Source of the DNA: WHSW01 sp963769945
GTDB lineage: Bacteria > Actinomycetota > Thermoleophilia > Solirubrobacterales > 70-9
Reading direction: 5' to 3'
NCBI GenBank assembly: GCA_963769945.1
Contig: CAVYOA010000004.1
Coordinates: 157,861-221,860 of the forward strand
DNA length: 64,000 bases
This document shows, one piece after another, positions 9,074-17,361 of the stretch (position 1 is its first letter; every line of letters starts with the position of its first letter). Both the position numbers and the translations under genes were made by a program. Under the pieces are notes generated by a model. That model was not told the DNA's origin. It was given only the letters and a program-made list of their open reading frames with translations, and searched no databases.

Positions 9074-10057
9074 CTATGCCGCGCTGTCGCCGGCCTCGAG
9101 GCGAATTCGTGGATCGAGCAAGGCGTAGCCGATGTCGACGATCGTGTTGAAGAAAACGACGAAGAAGGCGCCGAACATCGTCACGGCGAGGATCGGCGGC
9201 TGGTCGAGCTGACCGATGGCGTCGGCCGCGTATTGACCCACACCCTGAAGGTTGAACACCGTTTCGGTGAGAATCGCGCCACCGCCGACGACGACCGCGA
9301 AGTCGAGGCCCCAGAGGGTGACGATCGGGATCATCGAGTTTCGCAGCACGTGCTTGAGCAGCACTTGGCGCTCACTCAAGCCCTTGGCACGGGCGGTGCG
9401 CACGAAGTCTTCGTTGACAGTCTCGAGGATATTGCCGCGCAGCACTCGCGAGTAGAGGCCGATGAACAGGATCGAGAGCGCTGTCCACGGCAAGATCATG
9501 TGGTGCAGCCATTCGAACGGGCTCTCGGCGAACTCGACATAACCGCCGTTGGGGAAGAGCTCGAACCCAAGCGTGTTCGAGAGCTCGAAGCCGAGATAGT
9601 GGTTCATCAGCGCACCAATCCAGAACACCGGCATCGAGATCCCGATCAGCGCCAGCACGGTCAGCAATCGGTCGGAGAACTGGCCCGCGCGCATAGCGGT
9701 GTAAAGGCCAAGGCCGACGCCGAACATCATCCAGATGATCGCCGCGCCAATCGCCAGCGATAGCGTCCGCGGCAACCCCTTCCAGATCTCATTGACGACG
9801 TCGAGCTGGGTGAAGTAGCTGACCATGTCGCCGGTGAACAGCTTCTTCATCGTCGTCACGTACTGGGTGGGGATGCTTTCGTCGAAGCCCCACTCCTGAC
9901 GGATAGCCTCGATCTGCTCCTCGGTTGGCTGCTTGCCAGCCATCCTCACTGCAGGGTCGGAGTTCGGGATCACGTTGAAGATCAAGAACGTGATCACCGA
10001 AACGGCGAAGAGCACGAACACCATCGAGACCAGCCGGCGGGCGACGAACCGAGTCAT
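9074..10057 (-). CDS. oppB: Peptide ABC transporter permease (OppB/DppB)
   Basis: 327 residues, six predicted membrane helices. It begins MTRFVARRLVSMVFVLFAVS, the classical OppB start, with the extracytoplasmic insert containing DPAVRMAGKQPTEEQIEA. The EAA-type coupling loop is visible as NEDFVRTARAKGLSERQVLLKH. It overlaps oppC by 4 bases. Confidence 0.92.
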   Translation of the reverse strand: MTRFVARRLVSMVFVLFAVSVITFLIFNVIPNSDPAVRMAGKQPTEEQIEAIRQEWGFDESIPTQYVTTMKKLFTGDMVSYFTQLDVVNEIWKGLPRTLSLAIGAAIIWMMFGVGLGLYTAMRAGQFSDRLLTVLALIGISMPVFWIGALMNHYLGFELSNTLGFELFPNGGYVEFAESPFEWLHHMILPWTALSILFIGLYSRVLRGNILETVNEDFVRTARAKGLSERQVLLKHVLRNSMIPIVTLWGLDFAVVVGGGAILTETVFNLQGVGQYAADAIGQLDQPPILAVTMFGAFFVVFFNTIVDIGYALLDPRIRLEAGDSAA

Positions 10058-11103
10058 GTCTGCTTCGCTCTGACTTTGGCGCGCGGGTCGAGCGCGTCAC
10101 GGATCCCGTCACCGAAAACGTTCAGCGCCAGCACCGTTAACACCAACATCACGCCGGGCACGATCGCCAGGTACGGCGCCGTGACGATGCGGTCGACGCC
10201 CTCGCTGATCATCGTGCCCCAGGATGGATTCGGGGGCCGGACACCGGCGCCGAGGAAAGAGAGCGCGGCTTCGAGCAGGATCGCGTTGGCGACCAGCAGC
10301 GGGAAGAAGACCAGCAGGGTCGAGGTCAGGTTGGGGACGATCTCGGTGACCATGATCCGCCAGGAGCCCATGCCCTGGGCGCGCGCCGCCTCGACGAACT
10401 CCTTCTCGCGCATCGCCAGAACTTGGCCGCGGATCGGACGGCCCAGGTACGGCACATAGATGACCGAGATCACCATGATCGGGATCGCGAGGCTGTCGCC
10501 GGAGATCGAGAGCGGGCCAAGCTGCAGGCCGCCGAGGGCTAACGATGTGCCGAGCGCGATTCCCAGCAGGATTACGGGAAATGCCCAGAGGATGTCCATG
10601 ATTCTCGAGATGACGCTGTCGACCGCGCCGCGGAAGTAGCCGGCCAGGACGCCGACGAGGATCCCGAGGAGCGTTGTCACCAGCGCCGCGATCACTCCGA
10701 TCAGCAGCGAGTTCCGTCCTCCGTAGAGAAGCCTGACCATGTTGTCGCGGCCGTTCTGGTCGGCGCCAAGGAAGAACTCGGCCTGCCAGGTCGGCCCGAT
10801 CGGCACGCCGTCGAAGCCGACCACATTTACGGTCTCGCCGTCCTGTTCGATCGTGTCGGTGAGGTGGTTCTCGCTGACGGTTGTGTTGGCTACGTGGTTC
10901 GCCCAAAGCGGGGCAGCGAGGCAGGCCGCGACCAAGACGATGAACAGGGCGCCGAAGGCGAGCGCGCCACGGTCACGGCGCAGTCTGCGGGCGGCGAGTC
11001 GCCAGGGGCTTGAACCGGCGCTTTCCCGATCGTCGGCGGAGCCCGGGCCAGGGATGGCCAGCAGGTCAGGCGCCTCCGCTGTTATGACGTCATCAGGAGC
11101 CAC
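10054..11103 (-). CDS. oppC: Peptide ABC transporter permease (OppC/DppC)
   Basis: 349 residues. A 45-residue cytoplasmic tail precedes the first helix (ALAFGALFIVLVAACLAAPL). The characteristic motif FFLGADQNGRDNMVRLLYGGR and the EAA loop EKEFVEAARAQGMGSWRIM are present. The periplasmic loop after helix 1 is longer than usual (about residues 70-110). It lies 101 bases after the substrate-binding protein gene, with a strong hairpin between them, suggesting lower expression of the membrane parts than of the binding protein. Confidence 0.92.
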   Translation of the reverse strand: MAPDDVITAEAPDLLAIPGPGSADDRESAGSSPWRLAARRLRRDRGALAFGALFIVLVAACLAAPLWANHVANTTVSENHLTDTIEQDGETVNVVGFDGVPIGPTWQAEFFLGADQNGRDNMVRLLYGGRNSLLIGVIAALVTTLLGILVGVLAGYFRGAVDSVISRIMDILWAFPVILLGIALGTSLALGGLQLGPLSISGDSLAIPIMVISVIYVPYLGRPIRGQVLAMREKEFVEAARAQGMGSWRIMVTEIVPNLTSTLLVFFPLLVANAILLEAALSFLGAGVRPPNPSWGTMISEGVDRIVTAPYLAIVPGVMLVLTVLALNVFGDGIRDALDPRAKVRAKQT

Positions 11104-11166
11104 GCTGAACTCCGATTATCCCGCCGTGGCGCAGATCGTCAAGTCAGGCTCCTGCCCATGAATGAG

Positions 11167-11192
11167 AGAGGGGCGCCGACTGGCGCCCCTCT
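11167..11192 (-). terminator. Intercistronic hairpin between oppA and oppC
   Basis: An 11-bp perfect stem (AGAGGGGCGCC with GGCGCCCCTCT) and a 4-base loop, about 12 bases after the oppA stop. There is no long T run downstream on the minus strand. It more likely acts as a partial terminator or mRNA stabiliser that raises binding-protein level over the permeases. Confidence 0.55.
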
Positions 11193-11204
11193 TGACGGTG
11201 TCGC

Positions 11205-12932
11205 TTACTCGCCTTCCTTTAGAGCGAAGGTCGAGTAGTCGTTTTGGTACACGGGATGCTGGACGATCCCCTCGAAATCGATCCGGTCGCTGACGAAAGT
11301 GGCCAGCTTGCGGTGTCCGTACGGGGCGATGTAGGACTGCGGCGGCTCGATCAGATAGCGGTCGAGCTCCGCCCAGTCTCCGGCCACCGCCTCGAGGTCG
11401 GTCTCGAGGCTGAGGCGGTCGATCTCGTCGTTGATCATCGGATCGTCGACGTTGCCGGGGTTCTGACTGTTGGTCGGCTGGATCGAGTCCCCGTCAACCA
11501 GGAAATAGAAGTTGAGCGGGTGCGGGAAGTCCTGGAACCAGTTGAGGAAACCGGTCTGGGCTTCCGTTTTGGCGTTGCCGATCGTCTGGAAATAGACGCC
11601 GCCGTCGAGCAGCTCAGGCTCGGCGTCGAGTCCGATCTCGTTCAGCATGTCGGCGTAGGCCTGCGTCACCGCCGGGGTCGGGTCGTCGGTGTTGCCGTAG
11701 ACGGTGACCTTGGTGCCCTCGACGCCGGCCTGCTTGATCAGGTCCTGGGCCTTGGCGACGTCGGGCGGCTGCGTGGGGTCGCCATACGGGCACTCGGTCG
11801 TGTCGAGCGCCTCGTCATAGCCGGGCATGCCCGGGGGCAGGAACGAGCATCCGGGGGCGAGCTCGCCCGCGAACAGTCGTGCCAGCGCCGGCTTGTCGAT
11901 CCCGTAGTTGACCGCCTCGCGAACGAGCGGGTCGTCGAACGGGGCGAGCTGACTGTTCATGAAGAAGTAGTAGGTCGACGAGGTCGTGAACTCCTCGTAA
12001 CGCTGCTCCTCGGAACCATCTGGTCCGACTTGCTCGATCACGGTCGGCTTCAGGTCGGCGGGCGGCGGGTCCTGCTGGTAGTCGAGGTCGCCGTTGAGCA
12101 CGTCCTGGGTCGACTGCTGGGGGTTCTTGATGATCTGCGTCGTGATCGTGTCGATGCTGCCCTCGGGGATGTCGAGGCCGAGATCGGCGAAGCCGTCGAC
12201 CTTCTCCATCACGAACTGGCGGTTGGGCACCGACTCGGTGATCTCATACGCGCCGACGCCGGGGGGCGGCGACTCGGTCAGGTTCTTGAACTCGGTGTCG
12301 CCGGGGACGAGGCCGGCGAAGTTCATCGCCAGCACATTCGAGAACGAGGCGTCGGCTTCGGTCAGCGTGATCGTGATCTCGCCCGCCTGATCATCGGTCT
12401 CGATGCCGGAGATGTCGGCCTCGGGGTCGTCGCCGGCGAGGTAGTCCTCTGCGCCCTCGATCACCTGGTAGAACGGCGCGCCGCCCGACTCGAGGTTCAG
12501 CACTCGCTGAATCGTGCGCTCGAAATCCGAGGCGACGACGTCGGTGCCGTCTGAGTAAGTGAGTCCGTCACGCAGGGTGAAGGTGTAGGTGAGGCCGTCC
12601 TCGGAGACCTCGGGGAGGTCCTCGGCGAGGCCGGGGATCAGCTCCGCGCCCGCCGTGCCCTCTTCGTGGGCATACGTAAGCAGGGGCGTGTAAACGAGCC
12701 ACATCGGCTCCCAGCCGTTGACGGTGTAAGAGAGAGCTGGATCGAGGTAGTCAGGTTGTGAGCTCTGCGCGATCGTGATCTCACCACCCTCGGCGGTGGC
12801 GGTGTCCGATCCACTGCTGTCGCTCTCGTCGTCGCCGCAGGCGGCGAACACGACGCTCGATGCGATTACAAGCGCTGCGATCAGCGAAAAGAGCTTGGCG
12901 CGGTGGCCGAACCCATCTACCTTCGAACTCAT
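11205..12932 (-). CDS. oppA: Peptide ABC transporter substrate-binding lipoprotein (OppA/DppA, SBP_bac_5)
   Basis: 575 residues. A lipoprotein signal (FSLIAALVIASSVVFAAC, Cys about residue 32) is followed by an acidic Ser/Asp linker. The mature family-5 domain begins GEITIAQSSQPDYLDPALSY and contains FTLRDGLTYSDGTDVVASDF and the conserved VREAVNYGIDK. It captures peptides, or in some actinobacterial homologues other solutes such as glycosides, outside the membrane for OppBCDF. First gene of the operon; the 167 bases to the divergent dehydrogenase gene must hold the promoter. Confidence 0.93.
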   Translation of the reverse strand: MSSKVDGFGHRAKLFSLIAALVIASSVVFAACGDDESDSSGSDTATAEGGEITIAQSSQPDYLDPALSYTVNGWEPMWLVYTPLLTYAHEEGTAGAELIPGLAEDLPEVSEDGLTYTFTLRDGLTYSDGTDVVASDFERTIQRVLNLESGGAPFYQVIEGAEDYLAGDDPEADISGIETDDQAGEITITLTEADASFSNVLAMNFAGLVPGDTEFKNLTESPPPGVGAYEITESVPNRQFVMEKVDGFADLGLDIPEGSIDTITTQIIKNPQQSTQDVLNGDLDYQQDPPPADLKPTVIEQVGPDGSEEQRYEEFTTSSTYYFFMNSQLAPFDDPLVREAVNYGIDKPALARLFAGELAPGCSFLPPGMPGYDEALDTTECPYGDPTQPPDVAKAQDLIKQAGVEGTKVTVYGNTDDPTPAVTQAYADMLNEIGLDAEPELLDGGVYFQTIGNAKTEAQTGFLNWFQDFPHPLNFYFLVDGDSIQPTNSQNPGNVDDPMINDEIDRLSLETDLEAVAGDWAELDRYLIEPPQSYIAPYGHRKLATFVSDRIDFEGIVQHPVYQNDYSTFALKEGE

Positions 12933-13099
12933 CTGTACCTCCCGGCCGCTTTGGGCCGTTTACCCCGGTGGACGTTTGTCCGTGCACCAAACCACATTTC
13001 GCGGTCTGATGCCCCAGTAACCGTTAGATCGGGGACCGTTCGTCCGGCGAAGCAAGCAGCGCTGAGCACGCTCGTCGAGGCTCAATAGAGTCCGACGCG

Positions 13100-14134
13100 A
13101 TGCGAGCAGTGACTTTTCAGGGCGCAGGCGAGGTGCGAGTCGACGATGTCGCCGAGCCCGAGCTGACAGCGCCCGACGAGGTCATCGTCCGCGTCGAGGC
13201 GAGCGGAGTTTGCGGCTCCGACCTGCACATCTACCACGGGCGCGTGGCGATCGAGCACGGCTTCACGCTCGGCCACGAGTACGTCGGCACCGTCACCGCA
13301 GTCGGCGACCAGGTCTCGCGGGTGGCCGAAGGAGATCGCGTGCTCGGCACCTACGGCACCGCGTGCGGCGCCTGTTTCTTCTGCGAGCGCCGCGACTTTC
13401 ACAAATGCGACAACGGCCGCGTCTTCGGTCATGGTGCGGCGCTCGGTTCCCTTCAGGGTGCGCAGGCAGAGCTGCTTTTGGTCCCCAATGCCAACCTGAC
13501 GTTGCGCAAGGTTCCGCAGGCGATGAGCGACGAGGTCGCCCTGTTTGCCGGTGACGTCATGGGCACCGGCTTTCATGCCGTGACCGAGACCGGCGTCGGC
13601 CCCGGTTCCAGCGTCGCCGTGCTCGGCCTCGGACCGGTCGGCCTGTGTGCCGTTCAGGCAGCACTAGGAGAAGGGGCGACGAAGGTGATCGCGGTTGACA
13701 CGGTCGCCGAACGGCTCGCGCTCGCCGCTTCGCTGGGCGCCGAGGCGGTCCACCTGACCGAGGAAGATCCGCGCGCCGCCGTCAAGGCCGCGACCGACAA
13801 GCGCGGCGTCGACGTCACGATCGACGCCGTCGGACACCCCGACGCACTCGAGCTCGCCTGCCGGCTGACGCGAAAGGCCGGCACCGTCTCGGCCACAGGC
13901 GTTTACGCGGAGCGCCTCGAGCTGCACATGGGGATCGTCTGGATCAAGGCGCTGACGCTGAAGACCGGCCACGCCAACGTGATCAAGCACCTCGACCCCG
14001 TGCTCGAGCGCCTCGCCTCGGGCGCCCTGGATCCGAGCCCGCTGGTCACCCATCACATGAAGCTCGACGACGCCGCCGAGGCCTATGACATCTATGACCG
14101 CCGCGAGGCGCTGAAGATCGTGCTCACGCCTTGA
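13100..14134 (+). CDS. Zinc-dependent alcohol dehydrogenase (MDR family)
   Basis: 344 residues. GVCGSDLHIYHG supplies the catalytic zinc Cys and GHEYVGTV the His/Glu. The structural zinc lobe is seen as CGACFFCERRDFHKC. The NAD(P) Rossmann motif is GLGPVGLCAVQAAL with the following acidic residue in KVIAVDTVAERL, favouring NAD. It oxidises an alcohol or polyol; closest in style to the threonine/sorbitol dehydrogenase group. Its stop overlaps the start of the downstream CsaA-like gene by 4 bases (TTGA), so the two are cotranscribed. Substrate unknown. Confidence 0.88.
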   Translation: MRAVTFQGAGEVRVDDVAEPELTAPDEVIVRVEASGVCGSDLHIYHGRVAIEHGFTLGHEYVGTVTAVGDQVSRVAEGDRVLGTYGTACGACFFCERRDFHKCDNGRVFGHGAALGSLQGAQAELLLVPNANLTLRKVPQAMSDEVALFAGDVMGTGFHAVTETGVGPGSSVAVLGLGPVGLCAVQAALGEGATKVIAVDTVAERLALAASLGAEAVHLTEEDPRAAVKAATDKRGVDVTIDAVGHPDALELACRLTRKAGTVSATGVYAERLELHMGIVWIKALTLKTGHANVIKHLDPVLERLASGALDPSPLVTHHMKLDDAAEAYDIYDRREALKIVLTP

Positions 14135-14461
14135 TCACCTGGGATCAGTTCGAGGCGGTGGACATGCGCGTCGGGCTGATCACCGAGGTCGACGACTTCC
14201 CCGAGGCCCAGCGGCCGGCGTGGAAGCTGAAAATCGACTTCGGCGATGAGCTTGGAGTGCTGCGCTCGTCGGCGCAGATCACCAATTACTCGCGCGACGA
14301 GCTCGAGGGGCGGCTCGTCGTCGCGGTCGTCAACTTCGCCCCGAAGCAGATCGGGCCGTTCATCTCCGAGTGCCTCGTGCTCGGTGCGGTTAGCGCCGAC
14401 GGCACCGTGATCTGTGCTCGCACCCGGCGAGGGCGTCGCCCTGGGCGACCGGATTGCCTGA
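14131..14461 (+). CDS. csaA: CsaA-like tRNA-binding-domain protein (frameshifted near its end)
   Basis: About 110 residues from TTG 14131. ITWDQFEAVDMRVGLITEV, RPAWKLKIDFG and SSAQITNYSRDELEGRLVVAVVNF are the EMAP/tRNA-binding OB fold of the CsaA/YtpR type, a dimeric chaperone-like protein. The expected C-terminus, APGEGVALGDRIA then stop, lies in the next frame from about 14415. The uninterrupted frame would instead run far into the opposite gene. The corrected stop TGA at 14459-14461 abuts the stop of the convergent gene at 14462. So one indel near 14412 is likely, from sequencing error or true mutation. Confidence 0.75.
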
Positions 14462-14737
14462 TCAGCCCGCGCGCGGGGGCGTCTCGCCGTCGATGTAGGC
14501 GAGATGAATCTGGCGACAGGCGACGACGAGAAACTCGCGCAGCTCGCCCGGCTCGTCAGTCGAGTCGATCGGCGTGATCGACGCGTTGACGAGCGGCACG
14601 AAGGAGAGGTCGGTGCGGTTGAGATAGTCCGAGAGGCGGCTGCGATAGCCCTCCTTCGGCAGGGTCAGGTCACCGACGATCCGGTGTCGCTCAGTCTCGA
14701 GCACGATTCGTTCCATGCGGTTGTCCATCTCGGTCAA
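14462..14737 (-). CDS. Conserved small protein, DUF6812-like
   Basis: 91 residues from TTG 14737, or 88 from ATG 14728. The sequence MERIVLETERHRIVGDLTLPKEGYRSRLSDYL reads as a beta-rich domain with LREFLVVACRQIHLAYIDGE near the end. It resembles a small actinobacterial family currently given only a DUF number (DUF6812), recalled from pattern rather than searched. Convergent with the CsaA-like gene. Function unknown. Confidence 0.6.
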   Translation of the reverse strand: MTEMDNRMERIVLETERHRIVGDLTLPKEGYRSRLSDYLNRTDLSFVPLVNASITPIDSTDEPGELREFLVVACRQIHLAYIDGETPPRAG

Positions 14738-14809
14738 CCTATCGGCAACACCCAGCGACCACGAGAGTCACGGGTTGCCTGCCAAGCTAGGCGGGTAGTG
14801 TGCGAGGTG

Positions 14810-15937
14810 ATGACGTCTGACTTGCTCGAGACCTATCTCCAAGATCACCATGCCGGCTCGGTGGTGGGCGTCGAGCTCGCCAAGCGCCTCGCCGATTCAG
14901 CTTCAGACTGGGCCCACGCGGACGAGGTCGTCAGGTTGCGAGACGAGATCGCGGCCGATCAGCAGACGCTGGAGACGATCATGGACCACCTCGGCGTCAG
15001 CTCGAGCAAGGTCAAGGACGGGCTCGGGTGGACGGCGGAGAAGCTGGGGCGGCTGAAGCTCAACGGTCGCCTGATCAGCGAGTCGCCGCTCTCGCGCGTG
15101 GTCGAGCTCGAGGGATTGGTGGTCGGGGTGACGGGCAAGGCCGCTCTGTGGGAGGCACTGCAGACCGCCGTCGGCGACACCGTCGCCGGCGCCGACCTCA
15201 ACGAGCTTGCCGCCAGCGCCGAGGCGCAGAGAGCGAGGCTGGAGACCCTGCGCCGGGTGGCCGCTGCCGAGGCCTTCTCGCCTGGATTCCCCACTGGCCG
15301 CATAGCCGCTCACTACGAGCTCGATACCCATAGGGGGTATAGTGGCGGGACGATGGAAGCGGACGCCGGCGAAACCGGTCATCACGACCACGCCATGCCC
15401 GACAGCGGCGCCGCCCTCACCGGCGTTGCTGTCAGCGCCACGCTTCACTGCCTCACCGGCTGCGCGATCGGAGAGGTCACCGGGATGGCGCTCGGGACCG
15501 CGCTCGGCTTCTCCGACGTTGCCACTGTCGCGCTTGCCGTGACGCTCGCCTTCGCGTTCGGCTACACGCTGACCAGCATCCCGCTGCTGCGCGCCGGCTT
15601 CGCGCTCTCGGCGGTGATCCCGATCGCGCTCGCCTCCGACACCTTCTCGATCGCGACGATGGAGGTCGTCGACAACCTCATCATGATCGCGATCCCGGGA
15701 GCGATGGACTCAGGGCTCGACAGCATTCTCTTCTGGGGCGCTTTGGCCTTCGCCCTCGCGGTCGCCTTTGTTGCAGCGGTTCCGGTCAATCGCTGGTTGA
15801 TCGCTCGCGGCAAGGGCCATGTCGCCGTTCACGAAACGGGAGTTCACGGTGGACCTCCTGTGAAGCTCATCGGTGCGGCGACCGCGGCGATGGCGTTGTT
15901 CGGCTCGGCCGTGCTCTTGGCCGAAGCACTCTCCTAG
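14810..15937 (+). CDS. Helical domain joined in frame to a DUF4396 membrane domain
   Basis: One uninterrupted frame of 375 residues from ATG 14810. Residues 1-170 are soluble and mostly helical (SDLLETYLQDHHAGSVVGVE, KVKDGLGWTAEKLGRLKLNG), like the ferritin-like helical proteins common in actinobacteria. After a short linker comes MEADAGETGHHDHAMPDSG, His-rich, then a DUF4396 domain with about five helices, marked by SATLHCLTGCAIGEVTGMAL and ASDTFSIATMEVVDNLIM. An internal ATG at 15353 stands just downstream of a palindromic operator and a TATAGT box. The membrane domain may therefore be a separate 194-residue gene whose upstream neighbour has lost its stop by an indel. Two genes or a fusion is undecided. 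Confidence 0.65.
   Translation: MTSDLLETYLQDHHAGSVVGVELAKRLADSASDWAHADEVVRLRDEIAADQQTLETIMDHLGVSSSKVKDGLGWTAEKLGRLKLNGRLISESPLSRVVELEGLVVGVTGKAALWEALQTAVGDTVAGADLNELAASAEAQRARLETLRRVAAAEAFSPGFPTGRIAAHYELDTHRGYSGGTMEADAGETGHHDHAMPDSGAALTGVAVSATLHCLTGCAIGEVTGMALGTALGFSDVATVALAVTLAFAFGYTLTSIPLLRAGFALSAVIPIALASDTFSIATMEVVDNLIMIAIPGAMDSGLDSILFWGALAFALAVAFVAAVPVNRWLIARGKGHVAVHETGVHGGPPVKLIGAATAAMALFGSAVLLAEALS
15324..15340 (+). promoter_or_regulatory. CsoR-like operator overlapping a -10 box, inside an open frame
   Basis: ATACCCATAGGGGGTAT: ATACCC and GGGTAT arms around a GC-rich spacer, the layout of CsoR/CstR-family operators. TATAGT at 15338-15343 overlaps its right arm and ends 9 bases before ATG 15353. 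That would place a transcript start at or almost at the ATG (leaderless) for the DUF4396 part. No CsoR gene is in the window. Confidence 0.55.
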
Positions 15938-16023
15938 GGGACAAGCACCTCGCGCAAAGCAGATTGCTACGGTGACGTAGCTTTGTCCGGCCACTCCTCC
16001 ACCTGTCGCCGAACGGCCGGCTG

Positions 16024-17343
16024 ATGACCGTCACCGAACGCGGAATGGCGCTCGGCCTGCGCGCACTCAACCGCGTCGCCGGCCTTGAGCTTCTCGACCG
16101 CATCGGGATCCGCGAGCGCGCTGAAACGCTTTTGTACTCGGCGACCAAGAACGGCTTTCGGACGGCTGAGACCGTCGCACGCAGCTTCAATGGGACTGGC
16201 CCGAAGCTTTCGGCCCCGGCGCGCCAGGCTCGCGGCGAGCGCATCGCAGAGTTCGACCTCACGCCCACCGACGAGCAGCAGATGATGCGCGAGGCCATCG
16301 GCGAGTTCGCCCAAGCGAAACTGCGGCCCGCTGCCCTCGCTGCGAACGACGCGGGCGCAGCGCCGGTCGAGCTGCTGCGCCAGGCAAACGAACTCGGCGT
16401 GACGATGCTCGGCGTTCCCGGCGAGCTCGACGGCGCTTTCGAGGAGCGCTCGGCCGTGACCTCGGTCTTGGTCGCCGAGCAGCTTGCGCGTGGCGACATG
16501 AGCCTCGCCCTTGCGATCCTCGCCCCGGCCGCGGTTGGCACCGCGATCGGTCTTTGGGGCGATGCCGACCAGCAAAGCACCTATCTGGCTCCGTTTGCCG
16601 GCGACGATCCGCCGTCGGCGGCGCTGGCGATGATCGAGCCGCGGCCGCTGTTCGACCCGTTGGTGCTCGAGACCAAGGTGACGGCGCGCGCTGACGGGTA
16701 CGTCCTTCGCGGTGTCAAGTCATTGGTCCCTCGCGCCGGCGACGCCGAGATCTTCGTCGTCGCCGCCGAGCTCGATCAGCGGGGCCCGGCGCTGTTCATC
16801 GTCGAGGCTGCTCAGCAGGGCATCTCGTTCGAGGCCGAGCCGGCGATGGGACTGCGCGCAGCCAACACCGGGCGCGTGACCTTCGACGACGTCAAGCTCG
16901 GCCGCGGTGCCCTGCTCGCCGAAGCCGATCCGGCCGCCTACCGCGAGTGCGTGCGCTTGGCGCGCCTGGGCTGGTGTGCGCTGGCGGTCGGCACCTCGCA
17001 GGCGGCGCTCGACTACCTGATTCCCTACGTCAACGAGCGCATCGCCTTCGGCGAGCCAATCTCCAACCGCCAGGCCGTCGCCTTCGACGTCGCCAACGTC
17101 GCGATCGAGCTCGAGGGCCTGCGCCTCGCCACCTATCGTGCCGCCAGCCGCGCCGACCAGGGTCTCGACTGCTCGCGGGAGGTCGCGCTTGCGCGCCGCC
17201 TGGCGACGACTAAGGGAATGCAGATCGGCTCTGACGCCGTGCAACTGCTCGGCGGTCACGGCTACATCACCGAGCACCCGGTCGAGCGCTGGTATCGCGA
17301 CCTCCGAGCCGCCGGTCTGATGGAAGGCGCGCTGCTCGTCTAG
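16024..17343 (+). CDS. Acyl-CoA dehydrogenase
   Basis: 439 residues. An N-terminal extension of about 80 residues precedes the dehydrogenase domain, which begins FDLTPTDEQQMMREAIGEFA. The middle beta domain has ALAMIEPRPLFDP and the helical C-terminal domain has RIAFGEPISNRQAVAFDVAN and QLLGGHGYITEHPVERWYRD. The end LRAAGLMEGALLV puts a Glu where short/medium-chain enzymes keep their catalytic base. FAD-dependent oxidation of an acyl-CoA at the alpha-beta bond. It heads a five-gene lipid operon; the next gene begins 18 bases later and is a second, different acyl-CoA dehydrogenase, so the two could form a hetero-oligomer as in actinobacterial FadE pairs. Confidence 0.9.
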   Translation: MTVTERGMALGLRALNRVAGLELLDRIGIRERAETLLYSATKNGFRTAETVARSFNGTGPKLSAPARQARGERIAEFDLTPTDEQQMMREAIGEFAQAKLRPAALAANDAGAAPVELLRQANELGVTMLGVPGELDGAFEERSAVTSVLVAEQLARGDMSLALAILAPAAVGTAIGLWGDADQQSTYLAPFAGDDPPSAALAMIEPRPLFDPLVLETKVTARADGYVLRGVKSLVPRAGDAEIFVVAAELDQRGPALFIVEAAQQGISFEAEPAMGLRAANTGRVTFDDVKLGRGALLAEADPAAYRECVRLARLGWCALAVGTSQAALDYLIPYVNERIAFGEPISNRQAVAFDVANVAIELEGLRLATYRAASRADQGLDCSREVALARRLATTKGMQIGSDAVQLLGGHGYITEHPVERWYRDLRAAGLMEGALLV

Positions 17344-17361
17344 CACCCAGCAACTGAGCTC

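Noticed and set aside
11244..12554. A 436-codon open frame on the plus strand
   Set aside because: It is the antisense shadow of oppA, with repetitive Val/Arg/Leu/Glu composition and no domain.
14131..14577. Extended C-terminus of the CsaA-like protein in its uninterrupted frame
   Set aside because: It is Arg-rich and antisense to the DUF6812-like gene; the normal family ending lies in the next frame.
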